Shown: piece by piece, positions 37,460 through 45,487 of the stretch
How positions within the stretch are numbered: position 1 is the stretch's first letter
How the letters are laid out: the number at the start of each line of letters is the position of its first letter
Assembly (NCBI GenBank): GCA_019247195.1
Contig: JAFAPI010000063.1
Span: 1-55,343 of the forward strand
Direction of reading: 5' to 3'
DNA length: 55,343 nt
Source: Gammaproteobacteria bacterium
GTDB lineage: Bacteria; Pseudomonadota; Gammaproteobacteria; Steroidobacterales; Steroidobacteraceae
Made by a program: the position numbers and the translations under genes
The notes under the pieces: model-generated
The model's input: only the letters and a program-made list of their open reading frames with translations
The model's database searches: none
What the model was told of the DNA's origin: nothing

Positions 37460-37550
37460 GCACGCGCGCTGGCCGCTGCGGCGGGAGCGCTCAGCTTGTC
37501 AGGCTCGGGTGAGTGCGTCCATCATCGCGGCGGGGCGCGAGGAGAGGGGC

Positions 37551-39347
37551 GTGTACGAGAACCCGTCGAACAAAGGCCGGTCCCGGCCCGGGGCTGTGGT
37601 CCGCCTGTTCCTCGCCGGGTGGGCGCTGCTCGCCGGGTTCGGCGCGCGCGCGGCCGAGCCGCCGCGCGGCGAGTGGACGATGCCCGCCGGCGATTACGCG
37701 ACCACGCGCTACAGCCCGCTCGCCGACATCACCACCGCCAATGCCGCGCGGCTGCACCCGGTGTGGACCTTCTCCAGCGGCGTGCTGGGCGGTCACGAGG
37801 GCCAGCCTCTCGTCATCGGCCAGACGATGTACGTGGTCACCCCCTGGCCCAATGTGCTCTACGCCTTCGACCTCAGCCGCGAGGGCTACCCGCTACGCTG
37901 GAAGTACCGGCCGAACGTCAGCCCGAACGCGATCGGTATCTCCTGCTGCGACGTCGTGAACCGCGGCGCCGCCTATGCCGCGGGCAAGATCGTCTACAAC
38001 CTCCTGGACGGCCACACCGTGGCGGTCGACGCGACGAGCGGCCGCGAGGTGTGGAACGTGCAGAGCGCCGACCTGGGCAACGGCGAGACGATGACCATGG
38101 CCCCGGTCATCATCAAGGACCGCGTCATCATCGGCGCCTCGGGCGGTGAATTCGGCATCTACGGCTGGCTCAAGGCGCTCGATCTCAGCGACGGCCACGT
38201 CCTCTGGACCGCGCGCAACAGCGGCCCCGACACCGAGGTCCTCGCCAAGCCCGGCGTCTTCAGGGCGCCGTATGACGAGGGCACGGATCTCGGCGCGCGC
38301 AGCTGGGCGAATGACAGCTGGAAGACCGCGGGGGCGCCCGTGTGGGGCTGGATCTCCTACGACCCGGAGCTCGATCTCCTCTACTACGGCACCGGCAACG
38401 CCGCGCCCTACAACGCCGAGCAGCGCCTGGGGGACAACAAGTGGACCGCGAGCGTGCTCGCCCGTCGTCCGGGAGATGGCTCGCTGGTGTGGGCCTACCA
38501 GTTCACGCCGCACGACAATTGGGATTACGACTCCACCGGCGCGATGGTGCTGGTCGATCTTCCCATCGCCGGCAAGACGACGCACGCGCTGGTGCATTTC
38601 GACAAGAACGGTTTCGCGTACACGCTCGATCGCACCAACGGCAAGCTGCTGTCGGCGACGTCCTTCGTGCCCGTGACTTGGGCATCCTCGATCGACCTGA
38701 CCAGCGGCCGGCCGGTGCTGGTGGACGCGAAGCAGACCGGTGCCACGCGCGGCAACGTCACCGGCATCTGCCCGAGCCTCGAAGGCGGCGTGAGTCCCTC
38801 CTCGCCGCCGGCGTACTCGCCGCGCACGCACCTCTTCTACAGCTCGACCAACAACCTGTGCATGGACTTCGAGAGCCGGCGCAGCACGCGACTGAAGGGC
38901 ACGCCGTACATGGGCGTGAACAGTCCCTACCACCCCGGGCCCGGCGGCTATCGCGGCTCATTCATGGCCTGGGACGCGGTGAGCGGGCGCAAGGTGTGGG
39001 AGAACAAGGAGGACTTCCCGACCTGGAGCGGGGCACTGGTCACCGCAGGGGACGTCGCCTTCTACGGCACGCTCGATGGCTACTTCAAGTCGATCGACGC
39101 GCGCAGCGGCAAGGTGCTCTCGAAGTTCAAGGTGGGCTCGGGGGTGATCGGCAACCCCATTACCTTCCGCGCGCCCGATGGCCGGCAGTACGTCGCGGTG
39201 TACGCCGGGTATGGCGGCGACTGGGCGCTGCTCACGGGAGACATCCGCTCGGAGGACCCGGCGGACGTGCGCGCACCGGTCGATTACATGAAGGACATCG
39301 GCCGTCACACCAGCCAGGGCGGCCTCATCTGGATCTTCGGCCTATGA
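37551..39347 (+). CDS. PQQ-dependent alcohol dehydrogenase with lanthanide-type Asp-x-Asp site (XoxF/PedH-like)
   Basis: A 598-residue periplasmic quinoprotein. The signal peptide is RLFLAGWALLAGFGARA (about residues 18-34). Eight-bladed propeller W-motifs follow. Active-site features are the adjacent Cys132-Cys133 (SCCD), a metal-binding Glu200 (SGGEFG), Asn283 (GTGN), the catalytic Asp325 and, two residues on, Asp327 (WDYD). An Asp at that second position marks lanthanide-dependent XoxF/PedH enzymes; calcium enzymes have Ala or Ser. GTG 37551 follows GAGGAG (37539-37544) by 6 nt, so I prefer it to GTG 37509, 14 codons upstream. The electron acceptor is probably the cytochrome c encoded next, with a 4-bp overlap. 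Substrate not predictable. Confidence 0.88.
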   Translation: MYENPSNKGRSRPGAVVRLFLAGWALLAGFGARAAEPPRGEWTMPAGDYATTRYSPLADITTANAARLHPVWTFSSGVLGGHEGQPLVIGQTMYVVTPWPNVLYAFDLSREGYPLRWKYRPNVSPNAIGISCCDVVNRGAAYAAGKIVYNLLDGHTVAVDATSGREVWNVQSADLGNGETMTMAPVIIKDRVIIGASGGEFGIYGWLKALDLSDGHVLWTARNSGPDTEVLAKPGVFRAPYDEGTDLGARSWANDSWKTAGAPVWGWISYDPELDLLYYGTGNAAPYNAEQRLGDNKWTASVLARRPGDGSLVWAYQFTPHDNWDYDSTGAMVLVDLPIAGKTTHALVHFDKNGFAYTLDRTNGKLLSATSFVPVTWASSIDLTSGRPVLVDAKQTGATRGNVTGICPSLEGGVSPSSPPAYSPRTHLFYSSTNNLCMDFESRRSTRLKGTPYMGVNSPYHPGPGGYRGSFMAWDAVSGRKVWENKEDFPTWSGALVTAGDVAFYGTLDGYFKSIDARSGKVLSKFKVGSGVIGNPITFRAPDGRQYVAVYAGYGGDWALLTGDIRSEDPADVRAPVDYMKDIGRHTSQGGLIWIFGL

Positions 39348-39814
39348 GTGGCTCCTGGCTGCGCCGCGCGATCATGCTGGTCGGCCTCGCCGCACTCGCC
39401 GCCTGCCAGCGCCCCCCGCCGGCCCCGGCGCCGGCCGACGCGGCCCCGCCGGCGGTGCGCTACGTCGATCACGTGGCCGCCGGCGAGGTGCTGCCACCGG
39501 GCGCGACGCCGCAGAATCCGCATCGGGGCGATGCGGCGGTGGCCCGTAACGGCGCGCTGCTCTTCAACAGCATGAACTGCGACGGCTGCCATGGGACGGA
39601 TGCTTCCGGCTGGGTCGGGCCGGCGCTCGGGGATGGCCGCTGGCGCTACGGCGGCTCCGACGCCGAGATCTTCGCCTCGATTTACTACGGACGCCCGAAG
39701 GGCATGCCCGCATTCGGCGGCACCTTGGGTCCCGAGGGCATCTGGACGCTGGTGACCTACCTGCAATCGCTCCCGGTGCCCAAGGACGAAGCCACCGAGT
39801 CCTGGGAGCCCTGA
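39344..39814 (+). CDS. Lipoprotein cytochrome c, probable partner of the quinoprotein
   Basis: A 156-residue monohaem cytochrome. The signal ends in lipobox LAAC with lipidated Cys21, followed by a Pro/Ala linker. The haem site is CDGCH (Cys79, Cys82, His83), and the likely axial ligand is Met121 in GMPAF. The ATG overlaps the PQQ dehydrogenase stop by 4 bp, so the two are probably made together and transfer electrons from alcohol oxidation to the respiratory chain. It lacks clear similarity to classical XoxG. Confidence 0.88.
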   Translation: MSGSWLRRAIMLVGLAALAACQRPPPAPAPADAAPPAVRYVDHVAAGEVLPPGATPQNPHRGDAAVARNGALLFNSMNCDGCHGTDASGWVGPALGDGRWRYGGSDAEIFASIYYGRPKGMPAFGGTLGPEGIWTLVTYLQSLPVPKDEATESWEP

Positions 39815-39876
39815 CCGGCGTTCCAGCTCCGGCGCCGTTGCGGCCGGTACCGGCACGACCGCACGGCATCCGCTGC

Positions 39877-39904
39877 TTGTCAGGTGCCGCACCCTGTGAA
39901 TTTT
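39877..39904 (+). promoter_or_regulatory. Putative promoter for the beta-propeller lipoprotein
   Basis: TTGTCA (39877-39882) and AATTTT (39899-39904) are spaced by 16 bp. Transcription would start near 39911 and give a leader of about 88 nt that contains two hairpins before the ATG at 39999. The -10 box is imperfect. Confidence 0.35.
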
Positions 39905-39926
39905 CCGTTCGCCCGCGGTGTTGTCA

Positions 39927-39998
39927 GCCGGCGACGGATTGCCGGGCCGCGGCGCTGCATGCGAGCGTAAACGCTCAAAGCCAGTGGCGGAGTCACGG
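39927..39998 (+). ncRNA. Structured 5' leader, possible cis-regulatory RNA
   Basis: Hairpin CCGGC/GCCGG (39928-39932 with 39941-39945) is followed by GAGCGT/ACGCTC (39963-39968 with 39971-39976), then CAAAGCC (39976-39982) and a GTG/CAC stem (39984-39986 with 39994-39996) that runs into GGATG at the start codon. The CAAAGCC plus GGCGGAGT...ACGGATG layout resembles the 3' half of c-di-GMP-I riboswitches. The conserved 5' GGGCAAACC element is absent, so identity is unproven. Confidence 0.3.
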
Positions 39999-41651
39999 AT
40001 GATGGGTGCAGTCTCAATTCGAACCCTGTGCCTCGCGGCGCTCACGACGCTCGCGGCCTGCGGCGGCGGTGGCAGCGCGCTCACGGGCGGTACCGGCGGC
40101 GTGACGACCCCGACCCCCACGCCCGGTCCGACGCCCACGCCGGCCTCCGGCACGGACGTCGTGACCTACAAGTACGACACCTTCCGCAGCGGCGCGAATC
40201 TCACCGAGACGGTGCTCACGCCGGCCAACGTGAACAGCGGCAGCTTCGGCCGTCTGCGTTTCCTGGCCACCGACGCCAAGGTCGACGCGCAGCCCCTGTA
40301 CCTCTCCGGGCTGAGCCTCATGGGCGGCACCCACAACGTCGTCTACGTGGCGAGCGAAGGCGACACTGTCTACGCCTTCGATGCGGACTCGGGAGCGGTC
40401 CTGTGGCAGGTGTCGCTGCTGGGCAGCAACGAGACGGTGGACGATCTGCCGCCCTACGGCTGCGACCAGGTCTCGCCCACCATCGGCGTGACCAGCACCC
40501 CGGTGATCGATCGCAGCGCCGGCCTCATCTACGTCGTGGCGATGTCCAAGACCAGCGGCAGCTCCAGTTATCACCAGCGCCTGCACGCGCTCGATCTCAC
40601 CAGTGGGGCGGAGAAACTCGGCGGGCCCGTCGACATCAGTGCCTCGTTCGCCGTCGCCGGCGGGGCGACCACCTTTGATCCGGCGCAGTACGTCGAGCGC
40701 GCGGCGCTGCTGCTGTCGCAGGGAACGCTCTATACGAGCTGGACTTCACACTGCGACGTCGCGCCGTATTCGGGCTGGGTCATCGCCTTCGATGCGCAGT
40801 CGCTGGCGCGCACCGCGGTGCTCGACGTCGCCCCCAACAGCGGGGGCGCCGGCCCGGCCATCTGGATGAGCGGCGGCGGCCCCGCCGCGGACACGAGCGG
40901 TAACGTCTACCTGCTCACCGCCAACGGTGCCTTCGAGACGAGCCTCACCGCCAGCGGCTTCCCGAGCGGAGCGGATTACGGCAACAGCTTCCTCAAGCTC
41001 GTCGCCAGTGGCGGCACGCTGCAGGTCGCCGACTATTTCACGATGTCCAACGTGCTCGATGAGTCCAGCCGGGACGTGGACCTCGGCTCCGGCGGCGTCC
41101 TCCTGCTGCCGGACCTCACCGACGCGTCGGGCACGGTGCGCCAGCTCGCCGTCGGCGCGGGCAAGGACGGCAACATCTACGTGGTCGAGCGCGGCGCCAT
41201 GGGCAAGTTCGCCGCCGGGACCAACCAGATCTGGCAGCAGGTCAACTCGGTGCTCGGCGGCGGGATCTGGTCGACACCCGCCTATTTCAACGGCACGCTC
41301 TACTACGGGCCGGTCGGGGACGCGCTGCGCGCCTTCGCGGTGCACGACGCGCTGCTCTCGAGCACTCCGAGCTCGACGACGTCCAACAGCTTCACCTATC
41401 CCGGCACCGCGCCGTCGGTGTCCGCGAGCGGCACGGCAAACGCGATCGTGTGGGCCCACGAGAACTCCGATCCGGCGGTGCTGCACGCCTACGATGCCAC
41501 CGACCTGTCGCACGAGCTGTACAACAGCGCCCAGGCCGCCGGGGGACGCGATCAGCTCGGCACCGGCAACAAGTTCATCACTCCCGTGGTCGCCGACGGC
41601 AAGGTGTTCGTCGGCCAGCAGAACGGCGTGGCGGTCTTCGGCCTGCTCTAG
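39999..41651 (+). CDS. Lipoprotein with PQQ-type beta-propeller repeats
   Basis: A 550-residue lipoprotein with lipobox LAAC (Cys21) and a Gly/Thr/Pro linker (VTTPTPTPGPTPTP). A large propeller contains repeats such as VVYVASEGDTVYAFDADSGAVLWQ, GWVIAFDAQSLARTAVLD and KDGNIYVVERGAMGKF. It lacks the cysteine pair and metal site of quinoprotein dehydrogenases, so it is more likely a scaffold or binding protein than an enzyme. Two adjacent ATGs (39999, 40002) are possible starts. It lies 184 bp after the cytochrome gene behind its own leader. Confidence 0.78.
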   Translation: MMGAVSIRTLCLAALTTLAACGGGGSALTGGTGGVTTPTPTPGPTPTPASGTDVVTYKYDTFRSGANLTETVLTPANVNSGSFGRLRFLATDAKVDAQPLYLSGLSLMGGTHNVVYVASEGDTVYAFDADSGAVLWQVSLLGSNETVDDLPPYGCDQVSPTIGVTSTPVIDRSAGLIYVVAMSKTSGSSSYHQRLHALDLTSGAEKLGGPVDISASFAVAGGATTFDPAQYVERAALLLSQGTLYTSWTSHCDVAPYSGWVIAFDAQSLARTAVLDVAPNSGGAGPAIWMSGGGPAADTSGNVYLLTANGAFETSLTASGFPSGADYGNSFLKLVASGGTLQVADYFTMSNVLDESSRDVDLGSGGVLLLPDLTDASGTVRQLAVGAGKDGNIYVVERGAMGKFAAGTNQIWQQVNSVLGGGIWSTPAYFNGTLYYGPVGDALRAFAVHDALLSSTPSSTTSNSFTYPGTAPSVSASGTANAIVWAHENSDPAVLHAYDATDLSHELYNSAQAAGGRDQLGTGNKFITPVVADGKVFVGQQNGVAVFGLL

Positions 41652-41741
41652 CTCCGCCGCACGCGACATAACCCGCGCTTTAACCCCCCCGGCGCCGCCG
41701 CGCCGTTTCAGTCTGGCGAGGACACGGCAAGCGGAGGGGCT

Positions 41742-42548
41742 ATGAGGCTCTGGAGAGTACTGTGGGGCGCCGTGGCGCTCGCGCTGAGCGCACCGGCGCT
41801 CGCGGTGGGCGCCCTGGCGGATGTGACGATCGTCGATCGGGACACCGGCGCAACGCTGCCGGTCATCTATCACCACGGCGAGTATTGGGTGGCGGGCACG
41901 CCCAGTGCGCGCTATGCGATTCGCATCGGCAACCGCAGCGGCGGGCGGCTGCTCGCCGTCACGGCGGTGGACGGGATCAATGTCATCACCGGTGCGAGCG
42001 CCGCCTTCGGGCAGGGCGGCTACGTGTTCGAGCCCGGGGAGAGCTATGAGATCAGTGGCTGGCGCAAGTCCGACCGCGAGGTTGCCGCCTTCACGTTCAC
42101 AGCGCTCGCCGACGCCTACGCCAGCCGCACCGGCCGGCCGGAGAACGTGGGTGTCGTCGGCGTCGCGCTGTTCCGCGAACGCGCCCCCGCGGCGGTGATC
42201 GCCCCGGGCGCAGAAGGATTCCCGCGCGCCCCCATGGCGGCCGATGCCGCGCGCGAGTCCAACGCGGCGATGGCTGGGCAAGGCGCCGAGCGTCTGGCCG
42301 GCGCTGCGGCCGCAGTCGCGCCGCGGTTGGGCACCGGCCATGGGACGCGCGAGTCCTCCTATGTGACCGAGACTCTGTTCGAGCGGCAACAGGAGCATCC
42401 CAGCGAGGTTATCCGCATCCGCTACGACAGCCTGGAGAACCTGATCGCGCTCGGGGTCGTGCACCGGCCGCGTCCGACGCCCGCGCGGCCCGAGGCTTTC
42501 CCGGGCAGCAACGCCGCGGACCGCTACGTGCCCGACCCGCCCGGCTAA
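41742..42548 (+). CDS. Exported protein of unknown function next to an ECF sigma factor
   Basis: A 268-residue protein with a signal peptide (VLWGAVALALSAPALA, cleavage near residue 21). The conserved-looking core has VTIVDRDTGATLPVIYHHGEYWVAGTPSARYAIRIGNRSG, LAVTAVDGINVITG, FEPGESYEISGWRKSDREVAAFTFT and RTGRPENVGVVGVALF, probably a beta-sandwich. The Ala-rich C terminus looks disordered. I recall similar proteins encoded beside ECF sigma genes in xanthomonads but know no function. GGAGGGG precedes the ATG. The sigma gene follows after 28 bp. Confidence 0.72.
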   Translation: MRLWRVLWGAVALALSAPALAVGALADVTIVDRDTGATLPVIYHHGEYWVAGTPSARYAIRIGNRSGGRLLAVTAVDGINVITGASAAFGQGGYVFEPGESYEISGWRKSDREVAAFTFTALADAYASRTGRPENVGVVGVALFRERAPAAVIAPGAEGFPRAPMAADAARESNAAMAGQGAERLAGAAAAVAPRLGTGHGTRESSYVTETLFERQQEHPSEVIRIRYDSLENLIALGVVHRPRPTPARPEAFPGSNAADRYVPDPPG

Positions 42549-42560
42549 GGCCACCGACCC

Positions 42561-42577
42561 TGCCATAATCGACCGGA
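42561..42577 (+). promoter_or_regulatory. Extended -10 promoter giving a possibly leaderless sigma-factor mRNA
   Basis: TGC followed by CATAAT (42561-42569) matches an extended -10 element; the position of a -35 box (around 42541) has no match. The usual 6-7 nt spacing puts the transcription start at 42576-42577, the A of the sigma-factor ATG, and no Shine-Dalgarno precedes it. Confidence 0.45.
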
Positions 42578-43137
42578 TGGGTGAGGACGCGGAGGCTGAT
42601 GCACAGCTGCTGCGCCGCTACGCGGGCGGTGAGGCGGCCGCGTTCGAGCGACTTTACCAACGCCACGAGCGGCGGGTGTGGCACTACCTGCTGCGCAACG
42701 TCCGCAACCGTGCGCTCGCGGAGGAGCTGCTGCAGGAGGTGTGGTTCGCAGTGGCGCGCGCCGCTCCGCAGTACCAGCCGACCGCCCGCTTCACGACCTG
42801 GCTCTTTACCATCGCGCATCACCACCTGGTGGATGCGCTGCGGCGCGAGCGCCGCAGCGTGAGTCTCGAGACGCTGGGCATGGAGGCCGACGGCTTTCCG
42901 GGGGAGGAGCGGGCGGAGCCCTTTGCCCGGGCGGCGGCCGCGGAGCAGGGCGGTGCGCTGGCCCGGGCACTCGCGCAGCTGCCCGGGGAGCAACGCGACG
43001 CACTGCTGCTGCAGATGGAGGGCGGGCTGAGCGTCGAGGAAGTCGCCGCCCTGACGGGCTGCGGATTCGAGACCGCCAAGAGCCGCCTGCGCTACGCACG
43101 GGCGCGTCTGCGCGAGCTGTTGAGCGAGTGTGCATGA
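42577..43137 (+). CDS. ECF (sigma-70 family) RNA polymerase sigma factor
   Basis: A 186-residue sigma factor with region 2 at about residues 18-90 (ERLYQRHERRVWHYLLRNVRNRALAEELLQEVWFAVARAAPQY and FTTWLFTIAHHHLVDALRRE) and region 4 at about 128-182 (ALAQLPGEQRDALLLQMEGGLSVEEVAALTGCGFETAKSRLRYARARLRELL). Region 3 is absent, as in ECF factors. It overlaps the membrane ankyrin gene by 4 bp, the arrangement typical of sigma/anti-sigma pairs. Target promoters are unknown. Confidence 0.93.
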   Translation: MGEDAEADAQLLRRYAGGEAAAFERLYQRHERRVWHYLLRNVRNRALAEELLQEVWFAVARAAPQYQPTARFTTWLFTIAHHHLVDALRRERRSVSLETLGMEADGFPGEERAEPFARAAAAEQGGALARALAQLPGEQRDALLLQMEGGLSVEEVAALTGCGFETAKSRLRYARARLRELLSECA

Positions 43138-43994
43138 GCGGGACGGACGAAGACGAGGAGCTGACGCGGCAGTACCGGCGACTCGCGGCGCAGGACGCCA
43201 GGGAGCCCTCGGCCGCGGTGCGCGAGCGTATCGTGGGCTACGCCCACGAGCTGGCAGCCCAGCGCGCGCGCGGGCGGATCGTGCCACTGCCCCGTCCGCG
43301 GGCGATCCCCTGGCGGCCGGCCGTGTTCGGAACGCTCGCGGCCGCGGCGCTCACCGGGCTCACCCTTGCGCCCTTGCTGCTGCACCGGTTGCGCGAGCCA
43401 GCAAAAGTCCAACCGCGGATGGTGAGGAACGAGCCCGTGGTGGTCGAGCTCGGAGCGCCATCCCCGCCTGCTGATGAACTCACGGTGCAGTCCGCACCCG
43501 GCGCAGCACCCCCGGCCGGCCGGCACCCATCCGCCCAGGACCTCCCCCCACCCGGAGCGGCGCCGCCGCCTGCCGCACCCGGCGCGATCGCCTCGATCAC
43601 CGCCGTCCCGGCACCCTCGGCCGCGAAGGCCGCAAACCCCGCTGCGCCACCGGCGGCTCGTGAGGCCAGCGGCGCCCGCGCGATGGCGGCGGACGCCTCG
43701 GCGACCCCCGTGGCGGGCCCCGACCCGCTGGTGATCCTCGCCGCGCAGGGAGCGAGCGCGCGCGTCGCGGCACTGCTGGAAGAGGGGCGTGCGGTCAACA
43801 CGGCCGACGCCGCCGGCCGCACCGCGCTGCTCGCGGCCATTCAGGGCCGGCATGCCGACACCGCGCGGCTGCTACTCGAGCACGGCGCGGACCCGAACCT
43901 CGCCGACCACGCCGGTCAGACGCCCCTCGCGGCGGCGCTGCGCGATGGCAACGCCGAGCTGGCGGAGCTGCTGCGGCGTCACGGCGCCCGCTAG
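43134..43994 (+). CDS. Membrane protein with periplasmic Pro/Ala linker and ankyrin repeats; candidate anti-sigma factor
   Basis: A 286-residue protein with an N-terminal cytoplasmic helix-rich segment (residues 1-60, DEELTRQYRRLAAQ and AAVRERIVGYAHELA) and one transmembrane helix (about 63-85). A Pro/Ala-rich linker follows (about 100-195), then about three ankyrin repeats (197-286, with AGRTALLAAIQGRHADTARLLLEHGADPNLADHAGQTPLAAAL). The N-terminal part could bind the sigma factor, although no zinc-binding HxxxCxxC anti-sigma motif exists. The ankyrin part would lie in the periplasm. The ATG overlaps the sigma gene by 4 bp. Confidence 0.78.
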   Translation: MSGTDEDEELTRQYRRLAAQDAREPSAAVRERIVGYAHELAAQRARGRIVPLPRPRAIPWRPAVFGTLAAAALTGLTLAPLLLHRLREPAKVQPRMVRNEPVVVELGAPSPPADELTVQSAPGAAPPAGRHPSAQDLPPPGAAPPPAAPGAIASITAVPAPSAAKAANPAAPPAAREASGARAMAADASATPVAGPDPLVILAAQGASARVAALLEEGRAVNTADAAGRTALLAAIQGRHADTARLLLEHGADPNLADHAGQTPLAAALRDGNAELAELLRRHGAR

Positions 43995-44053
43995 GGAATC
44001 GCTGCGCCGCAGGTATCGTTCGGAGCGGACCGCTGGCATCATCGCCGGCCCAC

Positions 44054-45403
44054 ATGTTCGCCTTTCTCAAGCCCGCGCCTGCCGTCGCGCCGCTGCCACC
44101 CGAGCGCGTCGACCCGACCTACCGGCGTCTGCGTCGTCAGGTGTTCGCCGGCATCTTCATCGGCTACGCCGGTTATTACCTGGTCCGTAACAATCTGGCG
44201 CTCGCGATCCCCGACATCCTGCGCGCGCACCCCTCCTACACCAAGGCGGCGCTCGGTACCGCGCTCACCGGGCTGTCCGTCGCCTACGGGCTGTCCAAGT
44301 TCCTCATGGGGTCGGTCTCCGACCGCAGCAATCCGCGCTACTTCCTGCCCCTCGGTCTGCTCGCCTCCAGCCTCATCACCGGGGCGTTCGGGCTGAGTGA
44401 TGCCGTGTACGCCTCGCTGCTGCTCATCGTGCTGGTGCAGATCCTCAACGGCTGGGTGCAAGGCATGGGCTGGCCTCCCTGCGGCAAGACCATGGTGCAC
44501 TGGTTCAGCACCCGGGAGCGGGGCCTGACGGTATCGGTGTGGAACACGGCCCACAATGTCGGCGGCGCCCTGCTCGCCACGCTCGCCTGGCTCGGCCTGA
44601 CGCTCTTTCATGACTGGCACGCCAAGTTCTACTTCAACGCACTGGTGGCGGCAGTGATCGCGGTCGGCGTGTGGTTCCTGCTCGCCGACACCCCGCAGTC
44701 GCGTGGCCTGCCACCGGTCGAGCAGTACAAGAACGACTACCCGCAGGGCTACAGCGAGGCGAGCGAACGCACCCTCGGCTTTCGCGAGATCTTCTGGACC
44801 TACGTGCTGCCCAACAAATTTCTGTGGGCCATCGCCGTGGCGAATGCGTTCTGCTATTTCGTGCGCTACGGCGTGGTCAACTGGATCCCGACCTACCTCG
44901 AGACCGCGAAGGGCTTTTCCTTCCAGCAGTCGAGCATCGCCTGGTCGCTCTACGAGTGGGCCGCCATCCCCGGCACGATCGCCTGCGGCTGGATCTCCGA
45001 CCGCTGGTTCCACGGCCGCCGTGCCCCCGCGACCATGCTGTTCATGGCGCTCGCCCTGTTCGCCATCGTCCTTTACGCCCTCAACATGCACGGCCCGCTG
45101 TGGCTCGACTACGTGGCACTGTTCGCGATCGGCTCGCTCATCTACGGACCGATCATGATGATCGGCCTGCACTCGCTGGATCTGGTGCCGAAGAAGGCCG
45201 CCGGTACCGCGGCCGGCTTCACCGGTTTCTTCGGCTACGTGTTCGGCTCGGCGGTCTCCGGCACCGGCGTCGGCTGGATCGCCGATCACTGGGGCTGGAG
45301 CGGGGTGTTCGCCACCATGGTGTTGTGCTGCATCATGACCATCTTCTTCAGCGCCCTGACACTCGGCCACCGGGCGCAGAGCGCGGTGCGCGCACCCGCC
45401 TGA
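44054..45403 (+). CDS. glpT: Glycerol-3-phosphate:phosphate antiporter-like MFS transporter
   Basis: A 449-residue transporter of the organophosphate:phosphate antiporter family with about 12 helices. Recognisable segments are YAGYYLVRNNLALAIPDI (residues about 37-54), LSKFLMGSVSDRSNPRYF, GWVQGMGWPPCGKTMVHWFSTRERG (about 136-160), and FVRYGVVNWIPTYL. The two Arg residues of the GlpT substrate site fall in the YLVRNN and FVRYGV segments. Specificity within the family (glycerol-3-P, hexose-P or phosphoglycerate) is not certain. No glpK/glpD nearby. Confidence 0.85.
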   Translation: MFAFLKPAPAVAPLPPERVDPTYRRLRRQVFAGIFIGYAGYYLVRNNLALAIPDILRAHPSYTKAALGTALTGLSVAYGLSKFLMGSVSDRSNPRYFLPLGLLASSLITGAFGLSDAVYASLLLIVLVQILNGWVQGMGWPPCGKTMVHWFSTRERGLTVSVWNTAHNVGGALLATLAWLGLTLFHDWHAKFYFNALVAAVIAVGVWFLLADTPQSRGLPPVEQYKNDYPQGYSEASERTLGFREIFWTYVLPNKFLWAIAVANAFCYFVRYGVVNWIPTYLETAKGFSFQQSSIAWSLYEWAAIPGTIACGWISDRWFHGRRAPATMLFMALALFAIVLYALNMHGPLWLDYVALFAIGSLIYGPIMMIGLHSLDLVPKKAAGTAAGFTGFFGYVFGSAVSGTGVGWIADHWGWSGVFATMVLCCIMTIFFSALTLGHRAQSAVRAPA

Positions 45404-45487
45404 GCGTGCCGCCGCGCCCGCGCTTGAATCGCGGGGCGCTTCGCCGGAAGCTAGCCCACCCCGCTGCCTCCCCGTGAAGGGCTTGAC

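Noticed and set aside
37551-39814. Complete methanol-oxidation (mxa/xox) operon
   Set aside because: No xoxG/xoxJ-type genes, mxa accessory genes or pqq biosynthesis genes are in the window.
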